Assembly (NCBI RefSeq): GCF_900114875.1
Contig: NZ_FPKW01000002.1
Location: 248,001-312,000 of the forward strand
Direction: 5' to 3'
From: Chryseobacterium limigenitum
Lineage (GTDB): Bacteria; Bacteroidota; Bacteroidia; Flavobacteriales; Weeksellaceae
DNA: 64,000 nt
The position numbers and the translations under genes were made by a program. Below the pieces are notes generated by a model. The model had not been told where the DNA came from and ran no database searches. It saw nothing but the letters and a program-made list of their open reading frames with translations. Below, piece by piece: positions 28,471-36,291 of this stretch. Every line of letters begins with the position of its first letter. Position 1 is the stretch's first letter.

Positions 28471-29492
28471 AGCAACCTTGGATACATAACGCAAAAACAG
28501 ACGGTTGGTTTATTTTATCACTACCTTTTCTAATTTTGCTGATTATTTTTCTCTTTCAAAAACAAATTCAGGGATTGGAAAATCATTATTCTTTCTACAC
28601 TTGGCTGTTTTTGATTGTTTTTGTGGATGTTGCGCACGTTTATTCTACATTATTTAAAACCTATTTTGTAAAAGAGGAAGTTCGAAAAAGGAAATTATTG
28701 TACTACGGAATTCCTGTTTTGAGCTGGCTTTTAGGTGTGATTTTATATCAATTCGGGAGTTTAATATTCTGGTCAGTTTTGGCTTTGATCGCAGTTTTTC
28801 ATTTTATCAGGCAGCAGTATGGTTTTATGAGGATTTATGCCAGATTTGAACCTAATAATTTCAGAAAAAAAATAGATGAGGTTGCAGTTTATTCAGCGAC
28901 GATTTTTCCGATGCTGTATTGGTTTAAAACACCAAGAGCTTTTACATGGTTTGTTGAAAACGAATTTTATTGGTTTAATAATTTTCCGGATTATATTAAT
29001 TTCATCACCATAATTTACTTCATTATTTTGTTCGTTTGGATCATCAAAACGGTCGTAGAAATCTTTCAAACAAAATCTTTCAACATTCCCAAAGTTGCAT
29101 TGATTACAGGAACTTATCTTTCATGGTATTTTGGGATCGTATATTTTAATAATGATTTGGTCTTTACTTTTTTAAATGTAATTTCTCACGGAATACCTTA
29201 CATTGCTCTTATCTATATAGGAGAAATTAAACAAAAAGAAACTTCACAACTCAATAGATTTTCAATTTTTAAATCAACTTCCGGAATTTTTTTATTTATC
29301 GCTGTGATTGTTGGATTTGCTTTTTTTGAGGAATTTTTATGGGAGATTTTAATTTGGAACGAACATTTTTCATTGAATATTAATATTTCATTAAATTGGT
29401 TTCAATTCGTAGTCCCGTTGCTAGTTGTTCCTCAGTTAACGCACTATCTTTTAGACGGGTTCATTTGGAGAAAACCTAAAAAAATCATTTAA
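28467..29492 (+). CDS. Polytopic membrane protein with four intramembrane histidines
   Basis: A 341-residue protein with about nine predicted membrane helices. Four histidines fall in or at the ends of helices: H57 (DVAHVYST), H112 (FHFIRQQYGFMRIY), H241 (ISHGIPYIALIY) and H326 (LTHYLLDGF). The pattern recalls membrane-bound metal oxidases or retinal-type oxygenases, but I recognise no family. It overlaps the FAD gene by 4 bp and is the last gene of the block; 60 bp then separates it from a glycosidase-like gene. Function is unknown. Confidence 0.75.
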   Translation: MKQPWIHNAKTDGWFILSLPFLILLIIFLFQKQIQGLENHYSFYTWLFLIVFVDVAHVYSTLFKTYFVKEEVRKRKLLYYGIPVLSWLLGVILYQFGSLIFWSVLALIAVFHFIRQQYGFMRIYARFEPNNFRKKIDEVAVYSATIFPMLYWFKTPRAFTWFVENEFYWFNNFPDYINFITIIYFIILFVWIIKTVVEIFQTKSFNIPKVALITGTYLSWYFGIVYFNNDLVFTFLNVISHGIPYIALIYIGEIKQKETSQLNRFSIFKSTSGIFLFIAVIVGFAFFEEFLWEILIWNEHFSLNINISLNWFQFVVPLLVVPQLTHYLLDGFIWRKPKKII

Positions 29493-29551
29493 CTTTGTAA
29501 AAATTCAATTTAAAATAATATTTATTAACCGGGATGAACTAAAAAGTGCTT

Positions 29552-31309
29552 ATGAAAACGAAAATTATGCTATTGATGGCGCTATTGCCATTCTTTTTTA
29601 TCAATGCTCAGCAAAAAACATTCTGTAACCCGATCAATATTGATTACGGATATACGCCGTTCAAGAATTTTTCGAATCAAGGGAAACACCGTGCAACAGC
29701 TGATCCGGTGATCGTTAATTTTAAAAATAAATTATTCCTTTTTTCAACCAATCAGGAAGGATATTGGTACAGTGACGATATGCTGGATTGGAAATTTGTG
29801 AAAAGAAAATTCCTTAGAGACAACAAATACACTCACGATCTTAACGCACCAGCAGTTTGGGCGATGAAAGACACTTTGTATGTCTATGGCTCAACCTGGG
29901 AACAGGATTTCCCGATCTGGAAAAGTACAAACCCGACAAAAGACGACTGGCATATTGCTGTCGACACCTTAAAAGTTGGTGCTTGGGATCCTGCTTTTCA
30001 TTATGATGAGGATAAAAATAAACTGTATTTATATTGGGGCTCAAGCAACGAATGGCCTTTGTTAGGTACCGAAGTTAAAGTGAAAAATTTACAGTCTGAA
30101 GGTTTTGTGAAACCTATTTTAAGATTGAAACCAGAAGATCACGGTTGGGAACGTTTCGGAGAATATAATGACAATGTTTTCTTGCAACCCTTTGTAGAAG
30201 GTGCTTGGGTGACAAAACATAATGGAAAATATTATATGCAGTACGGTGCTCCGGCAACAGAATTCAGTGGATATTCTGACGGGGTGTATGTTAGTAAAAA
30301 TCCTTTGGAAGGTTACGAATATCAGCAACACAATCCGTTTTCTTATAAACCGGGAGGTTTTGCGAGAGGTGCGGGGCACGGAGCAACTTTTGAAGATAAT
30401 TTCAAAAACTGGTGGCACGTTTCAACGATTTTTATTTCAACAAAAAATAATTTTGAAAGAAGACTGGGGATCTGGCCTGCCGGATTTGATAAAGACGATG
30501 TAATGTACACCAATACGGCTTATGGTGATTATCCTACCTTTCTTCCGCAATATGCTCAGGGGAAAGATTTTTCTAAAGGATTATTTGCAGGCTGGATGTT
30601 GTTGAATTACGATAAACCTGTTCAGGTTTCATCTACTTTGGGTGGTTATCATTCAAACAATGCGGTGGATGAAGATATCAAGACCTATTGGAGCGCAAAA
30701 ACAGGAAACTCAGGAGAGTGGTTTCAAACAGATTTAGGAGAACTTTCTACGATCAATGCCATTCAGATTAATTATGCGGATCAGGATGTTGAGTTTATGG
30801 GTAAAACTTTAGGCAAAATGCATCAGTATAAAATTTATGGCTCAGACGATGGTAAAAAATGGAATGTGATTGTTGATAAAAGCAAAAATACCAAAGATGT
30901 TCCTCACGATTATGTAGAATTGGAAAAACCTGCCAAAGCAAGATTCCTGAAAATGGAAAACTTAAAAATGCCGACAGGAAAATTTGCATTAAGCGGTTTC
31001 AGAGTATTCGGAAAAGGAGATGGTGCAAAACCTGCAAAGGTTGAAAACTTTGTTCCTTTGAGAGCTGATGCTAAAAAATTTGGTGAAAGAAGAAGCATCT
31101 GGATGAAGTGGCAGCAAAATCAGGATGCAGACGGATATGTGATCTACTGGGGAAAATCTCCGGATAAATTATACGGAAGCATCATGGTGTACGGAAAGAA
31201 TGAATATTTCTTTACCGGAGCAGACAGAGTAGATTCTTATTATTTCCAGATCGAAGCTTTTAACGCGAATGGTATTTCGGAAAGAACGGAAGTTGTAAAA
31301 TCAGAATAA
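29552..31309 (+). CDS. Secreted GH43-like beta-propeller protein with discoidin and FN3-like domains
   Basis: A 585-residue protein read from the ATG at 29552; a GTG two codons upstream is not preferred. A signal peptide ends near FINAQQ. A five-bladed propeller of the GH43/GH62/GH32 type follows (ATADPVIVNFKNK near residue 50, where D is the typical base, then NAPAVWAM and GAWDPAFHY). An F5/8-type (discoidin, CBM32-like) module is at about 345-480 and an FN3-like module at the end. A C-terminal sorting domain is absent. Polysaccharide binding or hydrolysis outside the cytoplasm is expected; substrate unknown. Confidence 0.8.
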   Translation: MKTKIMLLMALLPFFFINAQQKTFCNPINIDYGYTPFKNFSNQGKHRATADPVIVNFKNKLFLFSTNQEGYWYSDDMLDWKFVKRKFLRDNKYTHDLNAPAVWAMKDTLYVYGSTWEQDFPIWKSTNPTKDDWHIAVDTLKVGAWDPAFHYDEDKNKLYLYWGSSNEWPLLGTEVKVKNLQSEGFVKPILRLKPEDHGWERFGEYNDNVFLQPFVEGAWVTKHNGKYYMQYGAPATEFSGYSDGVYVSKNPLEGYEYQQHNPFSYKPGGFARGAGHGATFEDNFKNWWHVSTIFISTKNNFERRLGIWPAGFDKDDVMYTNTAYGDYPTFLPQYAQGKDFSKGLFAGWMLLNYDKPVQVSSTLGGYHSNNAVDEDIKTYWSAKTGNSGEWFQTDLGELSTINAIQINYADQDVEFMGKTLGKMHQYKIYGSDDGKKWNVIVDKSKNTKDVPHDYVELEKPAKARFLKMENLKMPTGKFALSGFRVFGKGDGAKPAKVENFVPLRADAKKFGERRSIWMKWQQNQDADGYVIYWGKSPDKLYGSIMVYGKNEYFFTGADRVDSYYFQIEAFNANGISERTEVVKSE

Positions 31310-31323
31310 AATTTAAAGTATAT

Positions 31324-32214
31324 TTATTTCCAACCCTCAGAATTAGTTTCTGAGGGTTTTTTCTGGTCTATTTTTTTCAAAAACGCATCAATTTTAGTCA
31401 TTAAAAAAGAGGCATTATTTTCCTTGTCCCAATCGAGATGTCCGCCATTGAATTCGAAAGATTCATTAACGATCTTGTTTTTATTTAAAAGAGAATCTAA
31501 TATTTTCTTTTGAGATAACGGGATGATCTGATCGCTATTTCCATAATAAGAAAATGTTGGAACTGAGGTGCTGTTTATCCAATGTGCCGGACTGGCAAAA
31601 TTCATCATAGATATGTTTGACGAAAGGCTTTTAGGATCAATTAAATATTTTTCAACAAAAGAATAATCCGTATATTTTTTAAAATTGGGATCAGACAAAT
31701 CGGATGGCCCAACAATATTGATCACTGCTTTTACTTTTTTAGCCCGATCAAATTTGTAAGCATAAAGCATGGATAAATGTCCGCCTGCGCTGTTTCCTAA
31801 AAGAATAAATTTAGGCTTATAGTGTAATGTTTTTTCTAAATAGAGCATCGCATTGTTGATGTCATCGGTCTGATTTGGGATTGCAAAGCGTGAAGTTGAA
31901 GCCAATCGATAATCAATATTAGCAAAAATATGATTCGGGAATTTCTGCATCATTGATAAAGTAAAGAATGATAAATGAGATTTTTCTCCGCCACGCCATC
32001 CGCCGCCATGTATGATGATAAAAATATCAGGTTTAGAATTTAAACTGTTTTTCGGAATGTAAAGATCCATTTTCTGTTCTGAATCTTTGCTGTAAGAAAT
32101 GTTTTCCTCACTTTCAAAAGAAACTTCTTTACCGAGATTTATCGTTTTTTTCCTGCAGCTTGTAGTGAGAAGCAACATAAAGAGACATCCGAAAATTAGA
32201 ATTAAATTTTTCAT
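31324..32214 (-). CDS. Alpha/beta hydrolase lipoprotein (esterase-like)
   Basis: A 296-residue protein with a type II signal peptide (lipobox TTSC, Cys20) and an alpha/beta hydrolase fold. The oxyanion motif HGGGW is at 69-73, the nucleophile S142 is in GNSAGG (140-145), the acid may be the D of YYGNSDQI, and the histidine that of NGGHLDWD. This is the hormone-sensitive-lipase/carboxylesterase group; the substrate is unknown. Its last codons, encoding KKPSETNSEGWK, contain the terminator of the convergent gene. Confidence 0.85.
   Translation of the reverse strand: MKNLILIFGCLFMLLLTTSCRKKTINLGKEVSFESEENISYSKDSEQKMDLYIPKNSLNSKPDIFIIIHGGGWRGGEKSHLSFFTLSMMQKFPNHIFANIDYRLASTSRFAIPNQTDDINNAMLYLEKTLHYKPKFILLGNSAGGHLSMLYAYKFDRAKKVKAVINIVGPSDLSDPNFKKYTDYSFVEKYLIDPKSLSSNISMMNFASPAHWINSTSVPTFSYYGNSDQIIPLSQKKILDSLLNKNKIVNESFEFNGGHLDWDKENNASFLMTKIDAFLKKIDQKKPSETNSEGWK
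31332..31363 (+). terminator. Terminator of the GH43-like gene inside the hydrolase gene
   Basis: AACCCTCAGAA (31332-31342) and TTCTGAGGGTT (31348-31358) form an 11-bp stem followed by TTTTTT on the plus strand. It overlaps the last codons of the convergent hydrolase gene. Confidence 0.75.
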
Positions 32215-32227
32215 AGATACTAAAGAT

Positions 32228-32256
32228 AAAAAACTCGCTGATTTCTCAACGAGTTT
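32228..32256 (-). terminator. Terminator of the beta-barrel gene
   Basis: On the minus strand AAACTCG (32250-32256) and CGAGTTT (32231-32237) pair over a 12-nt loop and are followed by a T run. It lies between the beta-barrel stop and the hydrolase start. Confidence 0.7.
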
Positions 32257-32292
32257 CTGTACAAAATAATTTATATGAAGAATGATTGTTTT

Positions 32293-34605
32293 CTATCTTG
32301 TTCTGCTTTTGATGGCGTCAGAAGCACCTTCGATGTCCCTTACTTTTTTCACTTTCTGGTTTCCGAAGTTATAAGTAATGCTCACGGTTACGCCTCTTCT
32401 GAACTGGTCATTTTTTACGTAATTGTAATTTCCGTTGTCTTGGTAATCTTCAATTTCAACAACGTTTGTTCTAAATACATCGCTTACGTTTACGGCGAAT
32501 GTCCAGTCGTTCCAGTTTTTCTTTAAACTTAAATCTAGGCTCATTAGGTCTTTCAACATTCCAAGTTCGATTTGTTGTTTGTCTACATAGAAATAATTTA
32601 CGCCTAAGAACCAAGTTTTCTTTTTGTCTAAACGAATCGTGTTATTGGTTTGAATAACAATACTCGTAGAACGTATTTTATTTTCATAAGTAGGGAAAAC
32701 ATCTCCTGAAGTTGGGTCAACACTTAAGCTTCCGTTATTAATATTATGTTGAAGACCAATGTTGAAATTAGCTGTTAAGTATTGTTTAAAGAATGTTTTC
32801 TGAATACCTAACATTGCAGACATTTCCTGCTTATCTCCAAAATTGGTGCGGATATATCTAAGTTGTTTGTGAGGATCCATAATGGGTTGATTGTTTTCGT
32901 CTAAAACAGGATTTCCCATTTCATCCAGTCTTTTTTTCAAAATATCTCGCTGTAATGGCACTTGGGTAATTACATCTTTATATAATGAATGATTTAATAT
33001 CAGGAAATAAGAACTGTTAAACATATACGTTAATTCCTGGTTGTAGGTAGAAGATGCTTTTACAAAAGGGTTGTTTTGAGTATAATTATCTTCTGTCAGG
33101 ATATTTCTTACAGGATTTATTTCCCAGAAACTAGGTCTTCTCATTCTGCTGGAAAAAGCATAGGAAATATTATTTTTATCATTGATTGCATAATTAAAAC
33201 TTACATAAGGCAATAAGTTATTATACTTTCTTTCAATTCTTTGAAGATCAGGAGTGGCTGCGTTGTCCGATGTTCCTACACTGTTTGTGATTTCATATCT
33301 CGCGCCCACTTTTCCTGAAAACTTATCGTTAAATTTCTTTTCAAGCGTTAAATAAAGTCCGTAGATATTTTCATTATAAACAAAGTGATTGGGTGTTGGT
33401 GTATTTGTTATGCCTTGTAAATTTCCGAATTTATCGTAAACATAATCAAGAGTATTATTTTTTGTATCGTTATTTGTTTTTGTCTTGTTATAATTTCCTC
33501 CGACAGATACCGTGAAATCATTTTTGAATTTTTTGATGTAATCAACAGTACCTGAAAAGTTATTGATGACTTGTGGAAGATCCTGAAATGTCTGTTTTCC
33601 CAATCTTATATCATTGCCGTAAACATCAGAAAGGATTGTTCTGTTATCTGTAAACTGAAATCTTTTATAGTTTAAGTAAGCAGCATTAATGTTCAATTTG
33701 CTTCCTAAAGAATCGGTTTTCAGTTCATAGTTTAGATTGACTGAATTATTATAAGATCTTGCATCTTCTTTGTTTCTGGATCTTGTGTAGTTCATAACGT
33801 AATCGTCATTCTTTTTGTCGTAAGATCTGGTTGTATTAAATAAATCTACTGTAGAATTATAACTTTTATTAGCCCAAGTATTCCAAGATAAAGCTAGATT
33901 GCTGTTGTCATTTAATTGATAATCAACATTTAAATAACCTCCAAGATTTTTGTTAGGATCATTAATGTCACCTACAGATTCGTTTGAGGATAAATCATTT
34001 CCGTTTCTTAAAACATAAGATTGTCCCTGAATATTTTCACCGCCACTCAAATTAGCGCTGATTCCTAATTTATCTTTTCTGTAATTTGCAGAGAAACTCG
34101 CATTGCTTCCGTTGAATTTGTTTTGAGAGTTAGACATTCTCATGTTTCCGCTTAAACCATCGCTCATTTTTTTCTTTAAGACAATGTTGATGATTCCGTC
34201 TGAAGATTCTACCTGAAATTCACTTCCCGGAACAGTAATCACCTCTATTTTCTGGATGTTTTCTGCTGGCGTATTTTTTAAGAATTGAACCAAAGAATCT
34301 GCATCCATATTACTTTTTCTACCGTTGATATAGATTAAAGCATTGTTCTTTCCTGCAATTTTCAACGTTTTATCGTCTGTAGAAGAGAGTAGTGGGGTTT
34401 GCTTTAAGATATCGAAGGTTGTATTTCCTTTCGTCACAGGAGAAGCGGCAACATCATACACAAAACGGTCACTTTGTTTTTTGAAAACCTGTTTTGTTAA
34501 AGTTACACCTTCTATACTTTTAGTTTTTAAGGTGTCTGATTTTTTTTGCTGTGCGAAGGTCAATCCGCTGAAAAATATGGCTGCGATGAGTATTTGAGTT
34601 TTCAT
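32293..34605 (-). CDS. Outer-membrane beta-barrel protein with TonB-receptor-like plug
   Basis: A 770-residue outer-membrane protein of the flavobacterial OMP_b-brl-type group. It has a signal peptide (MKTQILIAAIFFSGLTFAQQ), a TonB-receptor-like plug (about 30-130, with NNALIYINGRKSNMD and IEVITVPGSEFQVESSDGII) and a long barrel with alternating aromatic strands, ending in SITYNFGNQKVKKVRDIEG. Unlike SusC proteins it has no carboxypeptidase-like leading domain. Its ligand is unknown. Its stop is 37 bp from a terminator. Confidence 0.85.
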   Translation of the reverse strand: MKTQILIAAIFFSGLTFAQQKKSDTLKTKSIEGVTLTKQVFKKQSDRFVYDVAASPVTKGNTTFDILKQTPLLSSTDDKTLKIAGKNNALIYINGRKSNMDADSLVQFLKNTPAENIQKIEVITVPGSEFQVESSDGIINIVLKKKMSDGLSGNMRMSNSQNKFNGSNASFSANYRKDKLGISANLSGGENIQGQSYVLRNGNDLSSNESVGDINDPNKNLGGYLNVDYQLNDNSNLALSWNTWANKSYNSTVDLFNTTRSYDKKNDDYVMNYTRSRNKEDARSYNNSVNLNYELKTDSLGSKLNINAAYLNYKRFQFTDNRTILSDVYGNDIRLGKQTFQDLPQVINNFSGTVDYIKKFKNDFTVSVGGNYNKTKTNNDTKNNTLDYVYDKFGNLQGITNTPTPNHFVYNENIYGLYLTLEKKFNDKFSGKVGARYEITNSVGTSDNAATPDLQRIERKYNNLLPYVSFNYAINDKNNISYAFSSRMRRPSFWEINPVRNILTEDNYTQNNPFVKASSTYNQELTYMFNSSYFLILNHSLYKDVITQVPLQRDILKKRLDEMGNPVLDENNQPIMDPHKQLRYIRTNFGDKQEMSAMLGIQKTFFKQYLTANFNIGLQHNINNGSLSVDPTSGDVFPTYENKIRSTSIVIQTNNTIRLDKKKTWFLGVNYFYVDKQQIELGMLKDLMSLDLSLKKNWNDWTFAVNVSDVFRTNVVEIEDYQDNGNYNYVKNDQFRRGVTVSITYNFGNQKVKKVRDIEGASDAIKSRTR

Positions 34606-34656
34606 GAGAGTAATTTTATGTAGTTAATAGCTTGTATCTGTTATTATTTGATATTG

Positions 34657-34688
34657 CAAAGATATATAATTAATTTAGTATCTTGCAA
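34657..34688 (-). promoter_or_regulatory. Putative promoter of the beta-barrel gene
   Basis: Minus-strand TTG (34686-34688), a 21-bp spacer and TATCTTTG (34657-34664) match the Bacteroidota promoter, with a leader of about 45 nt. The rest of the 242-bp gap (34606-34847) is AT-rich without a visible gene. Confidence 0.5.
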
Positions 34689-34847
34689 TACAAAGTAGTA
34701 AAAATATTTTCATACTTATTTTAACGTGTTGATTTACAGTGGTTAAAATTTAAATAAAAATTCTGATGTACTTTGATTTTCTACATAATAAGACAACTGT
34801 AACAAGGATTTTGTTACAGCGGAATGCGAAATTTTAGAAAAATAATT

Positions 34848-35186
34848 TTATTCTCTATCGAAACGGGCTAATTTTTTATCAACCCAGATAGTCGCGAAAG
34901 GGAAAAAAGCAGACAATAATGCGAAGACAAAATCTTCATCATCCCAATTATAAATTTTTCTTGCCGGAAGACAAAGCAAAAGATAAAGCGTAAAGAAAAG
35001 TCCGTGCAAACTTCCTATAACACTTATGAATATGATCGAATATAAATTTTCATCATAACGAATCCAAATCATGGCAATCCCGTATAATAAAACACAGGAA
35101 ATTGCTTCTGCCACACAGATCTGCTTAAACCATTTAATGATTTTTTCCTGAGAATATTTTGAGAAAATTTTATCGATGAAGTCCAT
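34848..35186 (-). CDS. DUF3817 membrane protein
   Basis: A 112-residue protein with three predicted helices (about 26-45, 50-74 and 86-106). The second has the family landmark GSLHGLFF and the third ends in ATIWVDKK, typical of DUF3817. Its biochemical role is not known. It lies 83 bp upstream (in its own direction) of nadD and shares its strand. Confidence 0.78.
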   Translation of the reverse strand: MDFIDKIFSKYSQEKIIKWFKQICVAEAISCVLLYGIAMIWIRYDENLYSIIFISVIGSLHGLFFTLYLLLCLPARKIYNWDDEDFVFALLSAFFPFATIWVDKKLARFDRE

Positions 35187-35221
35187 TTCTTGAGTTATGA
35201 ATGATGAATTATAAGGTATTA

Positions 35222-35254
35222 ATTAAAGCCTAAGCCCTAATTCCTAAAACCTTT
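35222..35254. repeat. CCTAA-type degenerate repeat
   Basis: The plus strand reads AAGCCTAAGCCCTAA then TTCCTAAAACC. It is related to the repeats at 35861-35897, 36249-36291 and 54031-54060. Confidence 0.6.
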
Positions 35255-35269
35255 TTGCTGTATGCAAAT

Positions 35270-35854
35270 TTACTTATAAAAATTACTACCGTCCAAATAA
35301 TCAAAAACTTCGGGAGGGAGCATAGGTCTTACGTTTTTACCGTCTTTGATCATCGTTCGGATCTCCGTTGCAGAAAGTTCAATAACCGGAGCTTTGATTA
35401 AAGAGATATTCTCGTTTTGCAGATAATCAGAATCTTTTTTCTCTCCATCAAAAACTCTTGGATAAACAATAATATGATGATTTTTGATCAACGTTTCATA
35501 GTTTTTCCATTTGTGTAAACTGCTCAGATTATCTTCACCCATAATTAAACTAAAAGAATAGTCCGGATGTTTTTCATGAAGATAAGTCAGGGTATCAATC
35601 GTATAACTCGGTTTTGGAAGAGAAAATTCTACATTAGAAGCTCTCATATTTGGGTAATTTTTAATGGAAAGTTGTACCATATCTAATCTGTTATGGTCTT
35701 TCAATAAAGATTTTTTATCCTTGAAAGGGTTTTGCGGACTTACCACAAACCACAATTCTTCCATATCTGAATTTTCTAAAATATAATTAGCCAAAATCAG
35801 ATGCCCAATATGAATTGGATTAAACGAACCGAAAAATAAACCGATCTTTTTCAT
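35270..35854 (-). CDS. nadD: Nicotinate-nucleotide adenylyltransferase
   Basis: A 194-residue nucleotidyltransferase of the NAD biosynthesis pathway (nicotinate mononucleotide plus ATP gives nicotinate adenine dinucleotide). The HxGH-type signature GSFNPIHIGH is at residues 9-18, and a second conserved segment, IKAPVIELSATEIR, is near the C-terminus. Length is normal. Intergenic repeats flank both ends of the gene. Confidence 0.93.
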   Translation of the reverse strand: MKKIGLFFGSFNPIHIGHLILANYILENSDMEELWFVVSPQNPFKDKKSLLKDHNRLDMVQLSIKNYPNMRASNVEFSLPKPSYTIDTLTYLHEKHPDYSFSLIMGEDNLSSLHKWKNYETLIKNHHIIVYPRVFDGEKKDSDYLQNENISLIKAPVIELSATEIRTMIKDGKNVRPMLPPEVFDYLDGSNFYK

Positions 35855-35860
35855 ATTTCA

Positions 35861-35897
35861 TTAGGGTTTAGGAATAAGCTTTTAGGGATTAGGGTTA
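35861..35897. repeat. TTAGGG-type repeat, left inverted copy
   Basis: The plus strand reads TTAGGGTTTAGGAATAAG and then TTTTAGGGATTAGGGTTAG. It is the inverted counterpart of 36249-36291 and brackets the four-helix-bundle gene on the left; it overlaps the gene's stop region. Confidence 0.6.
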
Positions 35898-36247
35898 GTT
35901 TGCAGTTTTGAAATTATTGCATTCAACATCTTTGATATTTCCGTTAACTTTTCATTGAGAATTTGAAACTGTTCAAAATTTAAATAATTTAAATTTTTAG
36001 AAATAAGTAATTGTGTCTCCGATTCTGCGGAACTTCCACGGGCAATTTTCAAAAATTGAATATAATCTAATTGAGATCTTCTCGAATGTCCTTCAGCAAT
36101 ATTTGACGGGATTGAAATTGAGGAACGACGAATTTGATTCGTAAGACAGTAAATTTCTTCTTTAGGAAAATTCTTTGTACTTGAATAAATATCTGTTACA
36201 AACGTTACAGATTTCTGCCAAACAATTAATTCCTTATAATTTCCCAT
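35882..36247 (-). CDS. Four-helix-bundle protein (23S rRNA intervening-sequence protein family)
   Basis: A 121-residue helical protein. The N-terminus MGNYKELIVWQKSVTFVTDI and the central RRSSISIPSNIAEGHSRRS followed by FLKIARGSSAESETQ are the typical signature of this family. Members are encoded inside 23S rRNA intervening sequences or as small standalone genes of unknown function, possibly RNA-binding. Inverted TTAGGG-like repeats lie on both sides, so it looks like a small unit inserted between nadD and recJ. Confidence 0.85.
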   Translation of the reverse strand: MGNYKELIVWQKSVTFVTDIYSSTKNFPKEEIYCLTNQIRRSSISIPSNIAEGHSRRSQLDYIQFLKIARGSSAESETQLLISKNLNYLNFEQFQILNEKLTEISKMLNAIISKLQTNPNP

Positions 36248-36248
36248 T

Positions 36249-36291
36249 ACTAAAGCCTAATTCCTGTTTCCTAAATCCTAATCCCTAAACT
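36249..36291. repeat. TTAGGG-type repeat, right inverted copy
   Basis: The plus strand reads CTAAAGCCTAATTCCTG then TTTCCTAAATCCTAATCCCTAA. It is inverted relative to 35861-35897 and carries the recJ stop codon, so the last residues of RecJ (KFRD) are encoded within it. Confidence 0.6.

Noticed and set aside
36249..36291. Telomere-like TTAGGG runs suggesting a linear replicon end
   Set aside because: The units are degenerate, short and occur within ordinary chromosome sequence next to nadD and recJ, with no terminal structure.
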